DNA from: CALMEC01 sp963777565
GTDB lineage: Bacteria; Actinomycetota; Thermoleophilia; Miltoncostaeales; Miltoncostaeaceae
Length of the DNA stretch: 64,000 bases
Assembly (NCBI GenBank): GCA_963777565.1
Contig: CAVZQZ010000006.1
Coordinates: 558,001-622,000 of the forward strand
Direction: 5' to 3'
Shown here: piece after piece, positions 10,601 to 24,077 of the stretch
Position numbering within the stretch: position 1 is the first letter of the stretch
Layout: each line of letters opens with the position of its first letter
Translations under genes and position numbers: made by a program
The notes under the pieces: generated by a model
What the model was told of the DNA's origin: nothing
What the model saw: only the letters and a program-made list of their open reading frames with translations
Databases searched by the model: none

Positions 10601-11593
10601 ATGACCGACCTTCCGAGCGCCGCGGCCGCACTCGGGCTGCGCGACGTCACCAAGCGGTACCGGGCCGACCTGCCCCCCGCCGTCGACCAGCTCACGCTCG
10701 ACGTGCCGGCGGGCGAGGTCTGCGTCCTGGTCGGCCCCTCCGGGTGCGGCAAGTCGACGGCGCTCAAGATGATCAACCGCCTGATCGAACCCAGCTCGGG
10801 GGAGATCACCATCGACGGCCGCGACTCGCGCGAGCTCGCTCCGGCCGCCCTGCGTCGGCGCATCGGGTACGTCATCCAGCAGGTCGGCTTGCTGCCCCAT
10901 CTGTCGGTGGCGGCGAACGTCGCCACGGTGCCCCGGCTGCTGGGATGGGACCGGGAGCGAGTCGCCGCACGGGTCGCGGAGATGCTCGACCTCGTCGGTC
11001 TCCCCGCCGAGGAGTTCGGCCGCAGGTATCCGAGCGAGCTCTCCGGCGGCCAGCAGCAGCGCATCGGTCTCGCCCGGGCGCTCGCCGGCGATCCGCCGCT
11101 GATGCTGATGGACGAGCCCTTCTCGGCGGTCGACCCGATCACCCGCGAGCGACTTCAGCGCGACTTCCTGAAGTTGCACCGCCAGGTCGCGAAGACCGTC
11201 GTGTTCGTGACCCACGACATCGACGAAGCCGTCCGGATGGCCGACCGCATCGCGGTCATGCGGGCAGGGCGGCTCGTGCAGTACGCCCCGCCGGCGGAGA
11301 TCCTCGCGCGGCCCGCCGACGACTTCGTGCGTGACTTCGTCGGAGCGGACCGCGCCCTCAAGCGGCTGTCCCTCATCCGCCTGGAGCACCTCGACCTTCC
11401 GGCAACGTCCGTCGACGGTGCGCCGCTGCGGCTCGGGCGGGACACGAGTCTGCGCGACGCGCTCTCGGCGCTCCTCGACGCCGGCGCGGGCTGGGCGACC
11501 GTCGTGGACGAGCACGGCACCCCCGTGGCGAGCGTCGACGTGGCGGCGATCGCCGCTGCTGCCGCTGCCGCCGCCGCCGGATCGAACGAGTAG
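10601..11593 (+). CDS. Osmoprotectant-type ABC transporter ATP-binding protein
   Basis: A 330-residue ABC ATPase of the glycine betaine/carnitine/choline (OpuC/ProV) group. The Walker A GPSGCGKST, Q-loop, signature LSGGQQQRIGLARALAG, Walker B LMLMDEPFSAVD and switch His (VTHDIDEAV) are all present. After about residue 235 there is a short region resembling a single degenerate CBS-like module, ending in an Ala-rich tail. Such modules sense ionic strength in OpuA; whether this one does is unknown. It is the first gene of a four-gene operon with two permeases and a binding lipoprotein. The substrate is inferred from family only. Confidence 0.92.
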   Translation: MTDLPSAAAALGLRDVTKRYRADLPPAVDQLTLDVPAGEVCVLVGPSGCGKSTALKMINRLIEPSSGEITIDGRDSRELAPAALRRRIGYVIQQVGLLPHLSVAANVATVPRLLGWDRERVAARVAEMLDLVGLPAEEFGRRYPSELSGGQQQRIGLARALAGDPPLMLMDEPFSAVDPITRERLQRDFLKLHRQVAKTVVFVTHDIDEAVRMADRIAVMRAGRLVQYAPPAEILARPADDFVRDFVGADRALKRLSLIRLEHLDLPATSVDGAPLRLGRDTSLRDALSALLDAGAGWATVVDEHGTPVASVDVAAIAAAAAAAAAGSNE

Positions 11594-11597
11594 ACCC

Positions 11598-12251
11598 ATG
11601 CCCGACTTCCGCTGGGACTGGATCGACCGACACACCGACGACATCGCAGCGGCGACCGTCGAGCACCTGAAGCTCGTCGGGACGAGCGTGGCGCTCGCGG
11701 TGGCGATCGCGATCCCGATCGCCGTCCTGGTGCGCCGGCGGCCGTCGGCCATCGCGGTCGCGACCGGCGGCGCGACGATCCTCTACACCATCCCAAGCCT
11801 CGCGCTCTTCGCCATCCTCGTGAGCATCGTCGGGATCGGAGCCACGCCCGCGGTCATCGGACTCGCCGCCTACGCCGTGGGCGTGCTGTTGCGCAATACC
11901 CTGACGGGGCTGCGCGAGGTGCCGTCGGCCGCGCTCGACGCGGCCCGGGGCATGGGGATGACGCGACGGCAGATGCTCTTCCGTGTGGAGCTGCCGCTCG
12001 CCGTCCCCGGCATCCTCACCGGCATCCGCCTCGCGACGATCGAGACGGTCGCGATCGCCACGATCGCCGTCTTCGTCGCGGGCGGCGGGCTCGGCGAGCT
12101 GATCTTCACCGACGGCATCCAGCGCGACCTCTTCCTCACCCCCATCGTCGCCGGCGCCGTGGTCGCCATCCTCATGGCCCTGGTGCTCGACGTCCTGCTG
12201 CTGGGCGTCCAGTGGCTCATCACGCCGTGGCGCCGCGAGGCGCACACGTGA
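11598..12251 (+). CDS. Osmoprotectant ABC transporter permease 1
   Basis: A 217-residue inner-membrane permease of the OpuCB type with about six hydrophobic segments. The coupling-helix (EAA) motif is visible as ALDAARGMGMTRRQMLFRVELPLAVPGILTG. The ATG at 11598, four bases after the ATPase stop, was chosen over the longer frame, which only reads out of frame through the ATPase gene. Its stop overlaps the next GTG (GTGA). It forms the membrane channel with the second permease. Confidence 0.92.
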   Translation: MPDFRWDWIDRHTDDIAAATVEHLKLVGTSVALAVAIAIPIAVLVRRRPSAIAVATGGATILYTIPSLALFAILVSIVGIGATPAVIGLAAYAVGVLLRNTLTGLREVPSAALDAARGMGMTRRQMLFRVELPLAVPGILTGIRLATIETVAIATIAVFVAGGGLGELIFTDGIQRDLFLTPIVAGAVVAILMALVLDVLLLGVQWLITPWRREAHT

Positions 12252-12928
12252 ACCTCCTGGCCGATACGTGGAACGCGTTCCAGGCCAACGAGGGCTGGCA
12301 GCGCGTCGTCGAGCACGTGAAGCTCTCGGTCGTGCCGCTGGCCATCGCGGGCGCGATCGGGCTCATGCTCGGCATCGCCTGCGCGAAGAGCGGGCCCGTC
12401 GGAAGCTTCCTCGTGACGGCCAGCGGAATCGGGGGCCGGTTGATCCCGACCTTCGCGGCGATGGCCCTGGTCATGGCGCTGTCCTCGGTGGGATTCTGGC
12501 CCGCCGTCGTGGGCCTCACGCTGCTCGGGATCCCGCCGGTCCTGCTCAACGTCGCCGCCGGCATCCAGCAGGCCGATCAGGGCGCCGTCGAGGCGGCGCG
12601 GGGAATGGGCTACACCGGCGTCCAGGTGCTGCGCGGAGTGGAGTTGCCGCTCGCCGTGCCGTTCATGTTCACCGGTCTCCGTACCGCGGCGGTCATGATC
12701 GTCTCGACGGCGGCGCTTGCTGGAGCGATCGGTGCGGGTGGCCTTGGCGTCACGATCATCGCCGGGTTCTCGAACAACCAGGACGACGTCCTGCTCGCGG
12801 GCGCAATCCCGGTCACCCTGCTCGCGCTTGCGGCCGAGGGTATCCTCGTCGCTTTGCATCGACTCATCACGCCAACCGGCCTGCGGCGCTCCCGTCGCCA
12901 GGCTCGACTGACAGGGAGAAACGCATGA
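12248..12928 (+). CDS. Osmoprotectant ABC transporter permease 2
   Basis: A 226-residue permease of the OpuCD type, paralogous to its neighbour, with the EAA-loop pattern AVEAARGMGYTGVQVLRGVELPLAVPFMFTG and several transmembrane helices. The GTG at 12248 overlaps the previous stop; an in-frame ATG at 12212 would create a longer overlap and is less likely. Its stop overlaps the start of the lipoprotein gene (ATGA). Confidence 0.92.
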   Translation: MNLLADTWNAFQANEGWQRVVEHVKLSVVPLAIAGAIGLMLGIACAKSGPVGSFLVTASGIGGRLIPTFAAMALVMALSSVGFWPAVVGLTLLGIPPVLLNVAAGIQQADQGAVEAARGMGYTGVQVLRGVELPLAVPFMFTGLRTAAVMIVSTAALAGAIGAGGLGVTIIAGFSNNQDDVLLAGAIPVTLLALAAEGILVALHRLITPTGLRRSRRQARLTGRNA

Positions 12929-13845
12929 TCCGACGTGGCAGAACGCTCGTCGCGGGTGCTGTTGTCGTCAGCCTCCTCTCGGTGCTCGTCGCCGGATGTG
13001 GCGGCAGCGACTCCTCCAGCGGCAAGCCAGCGGTGAACATCGCCAACAAGGGCTTCACCGAGAGCAACATCATCGCCGAGGCCTACAAGCAGGCGCTCGA
13101 GGGAGCGGGCTTCACCGTGACCCTCAAGCCGCTCACCAGCACCGCCATCGCCGACGCGGCGATCCAGAAGGGCGACATCGACATCTACCCGGATTACACC
13201 ACGACGCTGCTGACCGACGTCCTGAAGGTGGCCTCGCTGCCGACCGACGTCACCGAGCAGGTCGCGGCCATCAAGTCCGGCTACGCCCCTCGGGGACTCA
13301 CCGTGCTGGACGTCGCGCCCTTCAACAACGACAACGAGGTGGCCTGCACGAAGGACGCCGTCGCGCAGTACTCGCTGACGGACCTCTCCAGCCTCGGACG
13401 GGCGTCGAGCAACATCGTGTACTCGGCGAACCCCGAGCACACCACCCGTGCCGACGGGCTCCCGCTGCTGGAGAAGGAGTACGGGATCAAGTTCAAGAAC
13501 GTCATCAAGGTCGACATCGGACTGCGGTATCGCCCGGTCGAGCAGGGCCAGGCGCAGTGCGTCTACGCCTTCGGAACCGACCCGAAGATCGCCGCGAACG
13601 ATCTCGTCGTCCTGAAGGACGACAAGGGTAAGTTCCAGGGCGCCCCGTATCAGGGCATCCCGGTGGTCTCGCAGAAGTTCCTCGACGCGGCCCCGCCGGA
13701 GTTTGCCGACACGATCAACAAGGTGAGCGCCGCGCTCACCAGCGACGCGGTGCGCAAGATGAACGCCTCCGTGGACCTCCAGAAGGAGGACCCGGACGTC
13801 GTTGCGAAGGCGTTCCTCGAGGCGAACGGGCTGCTCTCGCAGTAG
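12925..13845 (+). CDS. Glycine betaine/choline-type substrate-binding lipoprotein
   Basis: A 306-residue OpuCC/OsmX-like binding protein. A lipobox is visible at LLSVLVAGCGGS, so the mature protein would be anchored by the Cys. The domain starts with the family signature VNIANKGFTESNIIAEAYKQALE and continues with DIDIYPDYTTTLLTDVLK. It delivers the ligand to the two permeases. Its start overlaps the permease stop. Ligand identity (betaine, choline, carnitine or similar) cannot be read from the sequence. Confidence 0.92.
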   Translation: MIRRGRTLVAGAVVVSLLSVLVAGCGGSDSSSGKPAVNIANKGFTESNIIAEAYKQALEGAGFTVTLKPLTSTAIADAAIQKGDIDIYPDYTTTLLTDVLKVASLPTDVTEQVAAIKSGYAPRGLTVLDVAPFNNDNEVACTKDAVAQYSLTDLSSLGRASSNIVYSANPEHTTRADGLPLLEKEYGIKFKNVIKVDIGLRYRPVEQGQAQCVYAFGTDPKIAANDLVVLKDDKGKFQGAPYQGIPVVSQKFLDAAPPEFADTINKVSAALTSDAVRKMNASVDLQKEDPDVVAKAFLEANGLLSQ

Positions 13846-13918
13846 AGCGCGGCACCGGGGGGCGGACTGCCCGCCCGCCTCCCGGACCGCACCCGTCGAC
13901 TCGGCTACCGTGAGGCCG

Positions 13919-14440
13919 ATGACCGGCCCCGACCCCGACCCCGACCCCGATCCCGCCGTGCGGATCATCCGCAGCCCCCGGCGCCGGCGCACCGCTGCTG
14001 CGCGCGAGGTCGGCGGCGCGATCGAGGTGCGCGTGCCCGCGGGGCTTCCCGCCGCGGAGGAGGCCCGCTTGGTCGACAACCTCGTTCGACGGATCACACG
14101 CCGGCGGGCGGGCGCGGACATCGACCTCGCCGCACGGGCCGAACGCCTGGCCCGCCGGTACGGGTTGCCGCAGCCCGCGCGCATCGACTGGGTCGACAAT
14201 CAGTCGGCGCGGTGGGGGTCCTGCACGCCGGCGCGCGGGACGATCCGCATCTCCCGCCGGCTGGCCGGCTTCCCGGGGTGGGTGCTGGACTATGTGATCG
14301 TCCACGAGCTCGCGCACCTCGCGGCGCACGGGCACGGACCGAAGTTCTGGGCGCTGGTCGGGCGCTACCCGAAGACCGAGCGCGCTCGTGGGTTCCTCAT
14401 CGCGAAGGGCCTCGAGGAGGACGACGACCCGGGCGGGTGA
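13919..14440 (+). CDS. YgjP-like (DUF45) zinc metalloprotease
   Basis: A 173-residue protein with the zinc-peptidase motif HELAHLAAHGHGPKFWALV near the C-terminus: two His and Glu of HExxH plus a downstream His. The preceding RWGSCTPARGTIRISRRL is characteristic of the YgjP/DUF45 family. The N-terminus carries a run of Asp-Pro dipeptides (GPDPDPDPDP), a low-complexity stretch. The ATG at 13919 was chosen because it directly precedes the conserved region; a GTG three codons upstream is possible. It converges with rpoC, with a strong hairpin between them. The biological substrate of this family is not well established. Confidence 0.85.
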   Translation: MTGPDPDPDPDPAVRIIRSPRRRRTAAAREVGGAIEVRVPAGLPAAEEARLVDNLVRRITRRRAGADIDLAARAERLARRYGLPQPARIDWVDNQSARWGSCTPARGTIRISRRLAGFPGWVLDYVIVHELAHLAAHGHGPKFWALVGRYPKTERARGFLIAKGLEEDDDPGG

Positions 14441-14472
14441 TCCGCCTACCCTTCCGGGTCAGGAGCAAAGCG

Positions 14473-14515
14473 CTGGGGGCATTCGCCCACCGGCTCACGC
14501 CGGCGGGCGCCCCAG
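14473..14515. terminator. Bidirectional terminator-like hairpin between convergent genes
   Basis: Arms CTGGGGGC (14473-14480) and GCGCCCCAG (14507-14515) enclose a second GC-rich stem, CGCCCACCGGC against GCCGGCGGGCG. The structure fills the 81 bp gap between the stops of the YgjP-like gene (plus) and rpoC (minus), where a shared terminator is expected. There is no long U-run on either side. Confidence 0.6.
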
Positions 14516-14521
14516 CAAACT

Positions 14522-19048
<4,527 letters not shown>

Positions 19049-19118
19049 GCGGTTCTCGCCTTTCGTTGCAGCTGGTGACGGTGCGATGGAGTCCGCGCCT
19101 CGCGGCGCGGGGGGTCGG

Positions 19119-22100
19119 CTACTCCGTCGCCTCGCCGGCCTCGTCTGCCTTACCTGCGTCGTCGGCCAGGTTGAGCGCCTCTTCCGGGGCCTCCACCGTG
19201 ACCGCCTCCTCGCCGTTCTCGCCGCCTTCGCCGTCCTCGAGCTCGGACCGCCCGACGCCCAGTCCGCCGGAGAGGTCGATGCCGAGCTCCTCGGCCGCGC
19301 GGATGAGATCGTCGTCGTCGTCACGCCGCAGCTCGTCGCCGGAGTCGCCCTCGATCTTCACGTCGAGACCGAGGCTCTGCATCTCCTTGACGAGCACCTT
19401 GAAGCTCTCCGGGATCGACGGCTCCTGGATGTTCTCGCCCTTGACGATCGCCTCGTACGCCTTGACGCGTCCGACGGTGTCGTCGCTCTTGATCGTGAGC
19501 ATCTCCTGAAGCGTGTAGGCGGCGCCGTACGCCTCGAGTGCCCACACCTCCATCTCGCCGAAGCGCTGACCGCCGAACTGCGCCTTGCCGCCGAGGGGCT
19601 GCTGGGTGACGAGCGAGTACGGGCCAGTCGAGCGGGCGTGGATCTTGTCGTCGACCAGGTGCAGGAGCTTGAGCATGTACATGTACCCGACGGTGACCTT
19701 GCCGTCGTACGGGTCTCCGGTGCGTCCGTTGTAGAGCTTGACCTTCCCGGAGCAGCGACGTCCCGCCCGGTCCGCGCCGTCGACGCTGAACGAGATCGGG
19801 GTGTCGGGGTGGCTCTCCTGCCAGTCGATCAGCGCCTGGTCGACGTCCTCGGGGGTGGCCCCGTCGAACACCGGGGTCGCGACGAACGTGCGCTCGAGCG
19901 CCTCGCCGTTGGCCTTGCCGCCGTCGTGCCACCCGTGGTGGGCGACCCAGCCGAGGTGCGTCTCGAGGATCTGGCCGATGTTCATCCGGCTCGGCACGCC
20001 GAGCGGGTTGAGGATCATGTCGATCGGGGTGCCGTCCTCCAGGAACGGCATGTCCTCCGCCGGCACGATCTTCGAGATGACGCCCTTGTTGCCGTGGCGG
20101 CCGGCGAGCTTGTCGCCCTCCGCGATCTTGCGACGCTTCGCGACGTACACGCGCACCAGCTCGTTGACGCCCGGCGGCAGGTCGTCGCCGTTGTCGCGGC
20201 TGAAGGTCTTGACGTCGATGACCTTGCCACCCTCGCCGTGCGGCACCTTGAGGGACGTGTCGCGCACCTCGCCGGCCTTCTCCTTGAAGATGGCGCGGAT
20301 CAGCTTCTCCTCGGCGGTGAGCTCGGTCTCGCCCTTCGGCGTGACCTTCCCCACGAGCAGGTCGCCGGAGGTGACCTCCGCCCCGATGCGGACCACTCCG
20401 CGCTCGTCCAGGTCGCGCAGCGACTCCTCGCTGCGGTTCGGGATGTCCCGTGTGATCTCCTCGGCGCCGAGCTTCGTGGTGCGGGCGTCGATCTCGTACT
20501 CCTCGATGTGGATCGACGAGAGGATGTCGTCCTTCACGAGGCGCTCGGACACGATGATCGCGTCCTCGAAGTTGTAGCCCTCCCAGCTCATGAAGGCGAC
20601 CAGCATGTTCTTGCCGAGCGCGAGCTCGCCATTGCTTGTGGAGCTGCCGTCGGCGAGGACGTCGCCGGCCGACACCTTCTCGCCCATCCTGACGATCGGC
20701 TTCTGGTGGATGATCGTGCCCTGGTTGGACCGGGTGAACTTCTCGAAGTCCGCGCGGAACAGCTCGCCCTTGCGGTCCTCGACGATGATGTGCGTCGCGT
20801 CGACCGACACGACCGTGCCGTCGACGCGGCTCACGACGACGTCGCCGGTGTCGATCGCGGCGCGTCGCTCCATGCCGGTCCCGATGAGCGGGGCGTCGGT
20901 GATCATGAGCGGCACGGCCTGACGCTGCATGTTCGCGCCCATCAGCGCGCGGTTGGCGTCGTTGTGCTCGAGGAACGGGATGAGCGCCGTCGCGACCGAG
21001 ACGATCTGCTCCGGCGAGACGTCCATGAAGTCCACGTCGCTTGGGTTGGCCATGATCGGCTGCCCGCCCCGGCGGCACAGCACGGCGCCGACGAGCTTGC
21101 CCTTCGCGTCGACGTCGGCGTTCGCCTGGGCGATGATCTTGTGCTCTTCCTGCGTGGCGTCGAGGCGCACCACCTCGTCGGTGACGACGCCCTTGACCAC
21201 TTTGCGGTACGGGGTCTGGATGAACCCGTACTCGTTGATCGTCGCGTAGCTCGAGAGCGAGCCGATGAGGCCGATGTTCGGGCCTTCCGGGGTCTCGATC
21301 GGGCACATCCGGCCGTAGTGGGTGGTGTGCACGTCGCGCACCTCGATGGGGGCGCGCTCACGGGTCAGTCCGCCGGCGCCGAGAGCCGACAGGCGGCGGC
21401 GATGCGTGAGCCCCGCCAGCGAGTTCGTCTGGTCCATGAACTGCGACAGCTGCGACGAGCCGAAGAACTCCTTGAGGGCCGCCACCACCGGGCGGATGTT
21501 GATGATCGTCTGCGGGGTGATCGTGTCGGCGTCCTCGGTGCTCATGCGCTCACGCACAACGCGCTCCATGCGGTAGAGCCCCACCCGGAACGCCTCCTGA
21601 ATGAGCTCGCCCACGGTGCGCAGCCGGCGGTTGCCGAAGTGCTCGTACTCGTCGAGCTCGTGCACCAGCTCGTCGCGGGGCAGCAGCGCAGCGTCGGCCG
21701 CGAAGTCCTTGGACTCCTCAGGCAAGCCGTAGCGGACCGGCAGGTCCACGAGCTCCTTGATGAGCCGCACGAGGTCGTCGCTCATGCCGGCCGCGCCGCC
21801 GGTGAACCGGGGGCTGGTGAGCGTGCGGATCGAGGTCGGCAGGTCCGAGCCGAGGCGTGCGTTGAGCTTGTAGCGGCCGACCTTGGTGAGGTCGTAGCGC
21901 TTCGCGTCGAAGAACAGCGACCGCACGAGCGACCGTGAGGTGTCGACCGTCGGAGGCTCACCCGGACGCTGCTTCTTGAACACCTCGATGAGGGCGTGCT
22001 GCATTGTCTCGCCCGCGCGCTGCTCGATCTTCTTCTCGAGCTTGTCGATCTCGCCCTGGAGCCGCGAGCGCTCGTCGGCGTGCGACGCCTGCATCTGCGC

Positions 22101-22892
22101 GTAGAGCTCGGTCATCTCGGCGACGATCGCCTCGATCTCCTTGAGGCTCTTCTTGTTGCCGGTCGCGGCTTCGCCCTCGATCGGGTCCTTCTCGAGGGTG
22201 GCCTCGATGAACGGGTTGACCCGCGTCTTGTCCTCGGGGTGCGGGAACAGGTTGAGGATGTCGTTGCGCGTGTAGCCGAGGGCGAACAGGAGCGTCGTGA
22301 CCGGCAGTTTGCGCTTGCGGTCGATGCGGACGTTGACGAGGCCCTTCTTGTCGATCTCGAGCTCGAGCCAGGATCCGCGTGCCGGCATGAGGTTCGCGAC
22401 GAACACCTGCTTCTCGCGGTCCTTCGGCTCCATGATGTATGCGCCCGGCGAGCGCACGAGCTGCGTCACGATGACGCGCTCGGTGCCGTTGATGATGAAC
22501 GTGCCCCAGTCGGTCATGAGCGGAAGGTCGCCCATGAACACCTTCTGCCTGCGGATCTCGCCGGTCTCCTGGTTGACGAAGCTGACCTCCATCGTGAGCG
22601 GGGCCGCGTACGTCAGGTCCTTCTCGCGGCACTCCTTGATGGGGTTGTTCGGCTGGATGTACTCCAGCGGCTCACCGGCCTGCCAGCCGCCGAGGGTGTA
22701 CGTGCCGAAGTCCACGGCAAGCGTGCCCGTGAAGTCCATGATCGGGGAGATGTCGTCGATGGTCTCCCTGAGTCCCTCGTTGAGGAACCACTCGTATGAT
22801 TTCCGCTGGATGTTGATGAGGTGCGGAACCTCGAGGACCTTGTCGAGCCGGGAAAAGCTCCGGCGACCGCGGGCAGGCTTGGTGGTGCTCAA
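19119..22892 (-). CDS. rpoB: RNA polymerase subunit beta
   Basis: A 1257-residue beta subunit, the catalytic partner of RpoC. Conserved regions are present, for example the rifampicin-pocket segment (SQLSQFMDQTNSLAGLTHRR), RDVHTTHYGRMCPIETPEG and GRHGNKGVISKI. Within the pocket Asp, His and Ser equivalent to E. coli D516, H526 and S531 are kept, while several neighbours differ from both E. coli and Mycobacterium. The start appears to be TTG, preceded by AGGAGGT at a normal distance. The C-terminus is a Glu/Ala-rich acidic tail. It is separated from rplL by about 10 kb of unrelated genes. Confidence 0.97.
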   Translation of the reverse strand: MSTTKPARGRRSFSRLDKVLEVPHLINIQRKSYEWFLNEGLRETIDDISPIMDFTGTLAVDFGTYTLGGWQAGEPLEYIQPNNPIKECREKDLTYAAPLTMEVSFVNQETGEIRRQKVFMGDLPLMTDWGTFIINGTERVIVTQLVRSPGAYIMEPKDREKQVFVANLMPARGSWLELEIDKKGLVNVRIDRKRKLPVTTLLFALGYTRNDILNLFPHPEDKTRVNPFIEATLEKDPIEGEAATGNKKSLKEIEAIVAEMTELYAQMQASHADERSRLQGEIDKLEKKIEQRAGETMQHALIEVFKKQRPGEPPTVDTSRSLVRSLFFDAKRYDLTKVGRYKLNARLGSDLPTSIRTLTSPRFTGGAAGMSDDLVRLIKELVDLPVRYGLPEESKDFAADAALLPRDELVHELDEYEHFGNRRLRTVGELIQEAFRVGLYRMERVVRERMSTEDADTITPQTIINIRPVVAALKEFFGSSQLSQFMDQTNSLAGLTHRRRLSALGAGGLTRERAPIEVRDVHTTHYGRMCPIETPEGPNIGLIGSLSSYATINEYGFIQTPYRKVVKGVVTDEVVRLDATQEEHKIIAQANADVDAKGKLVGAVLCRRGGQPIMANPSDVDFMDVSPEQIVSVATALIPFLEHNDANRALMGANMQRQAVPLMITDAPLIGTGMERRAAIDTGDVVVSRVDGTVVSVDATHIIVEDRKGELFRADFEKFTRSNQGTIIHQKPIVRMGEKVSAGDVLADGSSTSNGELALGKNMLVAFMSWEGYNFEDAIIVSERLVKDDILSSIHIEEYEIDARTTKLGAEEITRDIPNRSEESLRDLDERGVVRIGAEVTSGDLLVGKVTPKGETELTAEEKLIRAIFKEKAGEVRDTSLKVPHGEGGKVIDVKTFSRDNGDDLPPGVNELVRVYVAKRRKIAEGDKLAGRHGNKGVISKIVPAEDMPFLEDGTPIDMILNPLGVPSRMNIGQILETHLGWVAHHGWHDGGKANGEALERTFVATPVFDGATPEDVDQALIDWQESHPDTPISFSVDGADRAGRRCSGKVKLYNGRTGDPYDGKVTVGYMYMLKLLHLVDDKIHARSTGPYSLVTQQPLGGKAQFGGQRFGEMEVWALEAYGAAYTLQEMLTIKSDDTVGRVKAYEAIVKGENIQEPSIPESFKVLVKEMQSLGLDVKIEGDSGDELRRDDDDDLIRAAEELGIDLSGGLGVGRSELEDGEGGENGEEAVTVEAPEEALNLADDAGKADEAGEATE

Positions 22893-23010
22893 GTCCTGAG
22901 ACCTCCTGACGTGAGCTTACGGATGGGAGCGAGGGAGAAGCGAGGGCGGCACAAGCGCAACGGGGAAGGGTAGCACATCCGCCCTCGCATATGGCCTCGC
23001 CGGGGGATCC

Positions 23011-23562
23011 GTGGGAGACGTGCGTGCCCGGGGCGTGCATACTGGCGGAGTGAGTAACGGACTGCCTTCGCCGACTCGGCCTGAGCCGCCAGAAGGCGGT
23101 TGGATCCGAGAGCTCACGCCGCTCGTCGGCTCCGCCCACTCGGTCTGGATGCAGCCGGCGGAGCGGCGCCGGATGCGGGCCTACGGCTTCCGCCCGGCGG
23201 TCGAGGACGGGGTCCTGAAGCGCGAGTGGCACGGCCTGTCCGTACGGGTCGGCGCCGAGGACCTGCGCGCCCGCCACCCCCGGCTCGGCGACCTGGTCTA
23301 CCGAGCGGCCGACGAGGAGCTGCTGTTCGACGGCGCCCCGTTCGACGGCAGCGAGGCCGCCCTCGAGATCGCCGACCTGCTGGTGTCGCTGATCAACGAC
23401 TACGAGCGGTGGATCGAGGTGCGCGAGGGACGGGCGAGCCGCCTGCGCAGGACCGAGGGCGCCACGAGCGACCGGCGTCCGCTGAATGCGATCGCCGAGA
23501 CGCGCCGGCTGCAACGGCTCCTCGGGAGCGCCTGGGGTCGCCCCCCCACCCGCCGGCGATGA
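23011..23562 (+). CDS. Hypothetical protein
   Basis: An open frame of 183 codons from a GTG at 23011, or 170 from a GTG at 23050. The protein is soluble, with no signal peptide or membrane segment, and is rich in Arg and Glu. It contains WHGLSVRVGAEDLRARHPRL and a helical SEAALEIADLLVSLINDYERWIE segment. I recognise no family. It is divergent from rpoB, and both starts leave a short promoter region between them. Codon use has the high third-position GC of its neighbours, which supports it as a real gene. Confidence 0.6.
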   Translation: MGDVRARGVHTGGVSNGLPSPTRPEPPEGGWIRELTPLVGSAHSVWMQPAERRRMRAYGFRPAVEDGVLKREWHGLSVRVGAEDLRARHPRLGDLVYRAADEELLFDGAPFDGSEAALEIADLLVSLINDYERWIEVREGRASRLRRTEGATSDRRPLNAIAETRRLQRLLGSAWGRPPTRRR

Positions 23563-23703
23563 ACGATCTCTCGCGGTTCGCTTGCCTTCAGCCCGAACCA
23601 TCGTCGATCGTTCATCGACGTTGTCGTCGACCTGTCGGTCGGCTTTTCCTCGGGGCAGGCACCTGGAGAGGGACGCGCCTCGCCGCTCGCGACGCGCGTC
23701 CCT
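23558..23703 (+). terminator. Two consecutive inverted repeats after the hypothetical gene
   Basis: The first pairs GATGAACGATC (23558-23568, overlapping the TGA stop) with GATCGTTCATC (23606-23616), an exact 11 bp stem with an inner GGTTCG/CGAACC stem. The second pairs AGGGACGCG (23669-23677) with CGCGTCCCT (23695-23703), an exact 9 bp stem. They lie in the 217 bp gap between the hypothetical gene and the convergent 66-codon gene. They may terminate transcription from one or both sides. No other content was seen in the gap. Confidence 0.5.
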
Positions 23704-23779
23704 GACCTCCCTCCCGTTTCAGCGCATACGAGCGCGGCGGCGGCGATGCAACGGGGCCGCGCGACGCGCCGCCGGTCCG

Positions 23780-23980
23780 CTAGAACTTGCCGGGGACGCC
23801 CCCGCCCTTCACGACCGCGAGGTCCTCGAGCCAGACGCCGAGGCGTGCATGGTCCTTGTCGTCCTCCGTGAGCGTCGCGCGGGTCGCTTCGACATCGGCG
23901 ATGACGTCGTCGACGTTCGACTTGTTCGCGGTGGAGACCCGGTCGCGGAGCTTGCTCTTGACGTCGGCGTCCAGCGGCAT
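23780..23980 (-). CDS. Small hypothetical protein
   Basis: A 66-residue charged protein beginning MPLDADVKSKLRDRVSTANK and ending in a Gly-rich VVKGGGVPGKF. It is predicted mostly helical, with no signal peptide and no Cys. The ATG follows GAGGAGGATC, a good ribosome-binding site, which supports real expression. It is preceded on the same strand by the beta-helix gene 97 bp upstream. I recognise no family and infer no function. Confidence 0.6.
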   Translation of the reverse strand: MPLDADVKSKLRDRVSTANKSNVDDVIADVEATRATLTEDDKDHARLGVWLEDLAVVKGGGVPGKF

Positions 23981-24077
23981 GCGTGATCCTCCTCGTGTGT
24001 GCCAAATCCTTGCCGGGCGGAATTCTGCGACATGGGGGGGCCGGATGTCCAGTGGTGCTCGCCCCGCCGAGGGCGGA

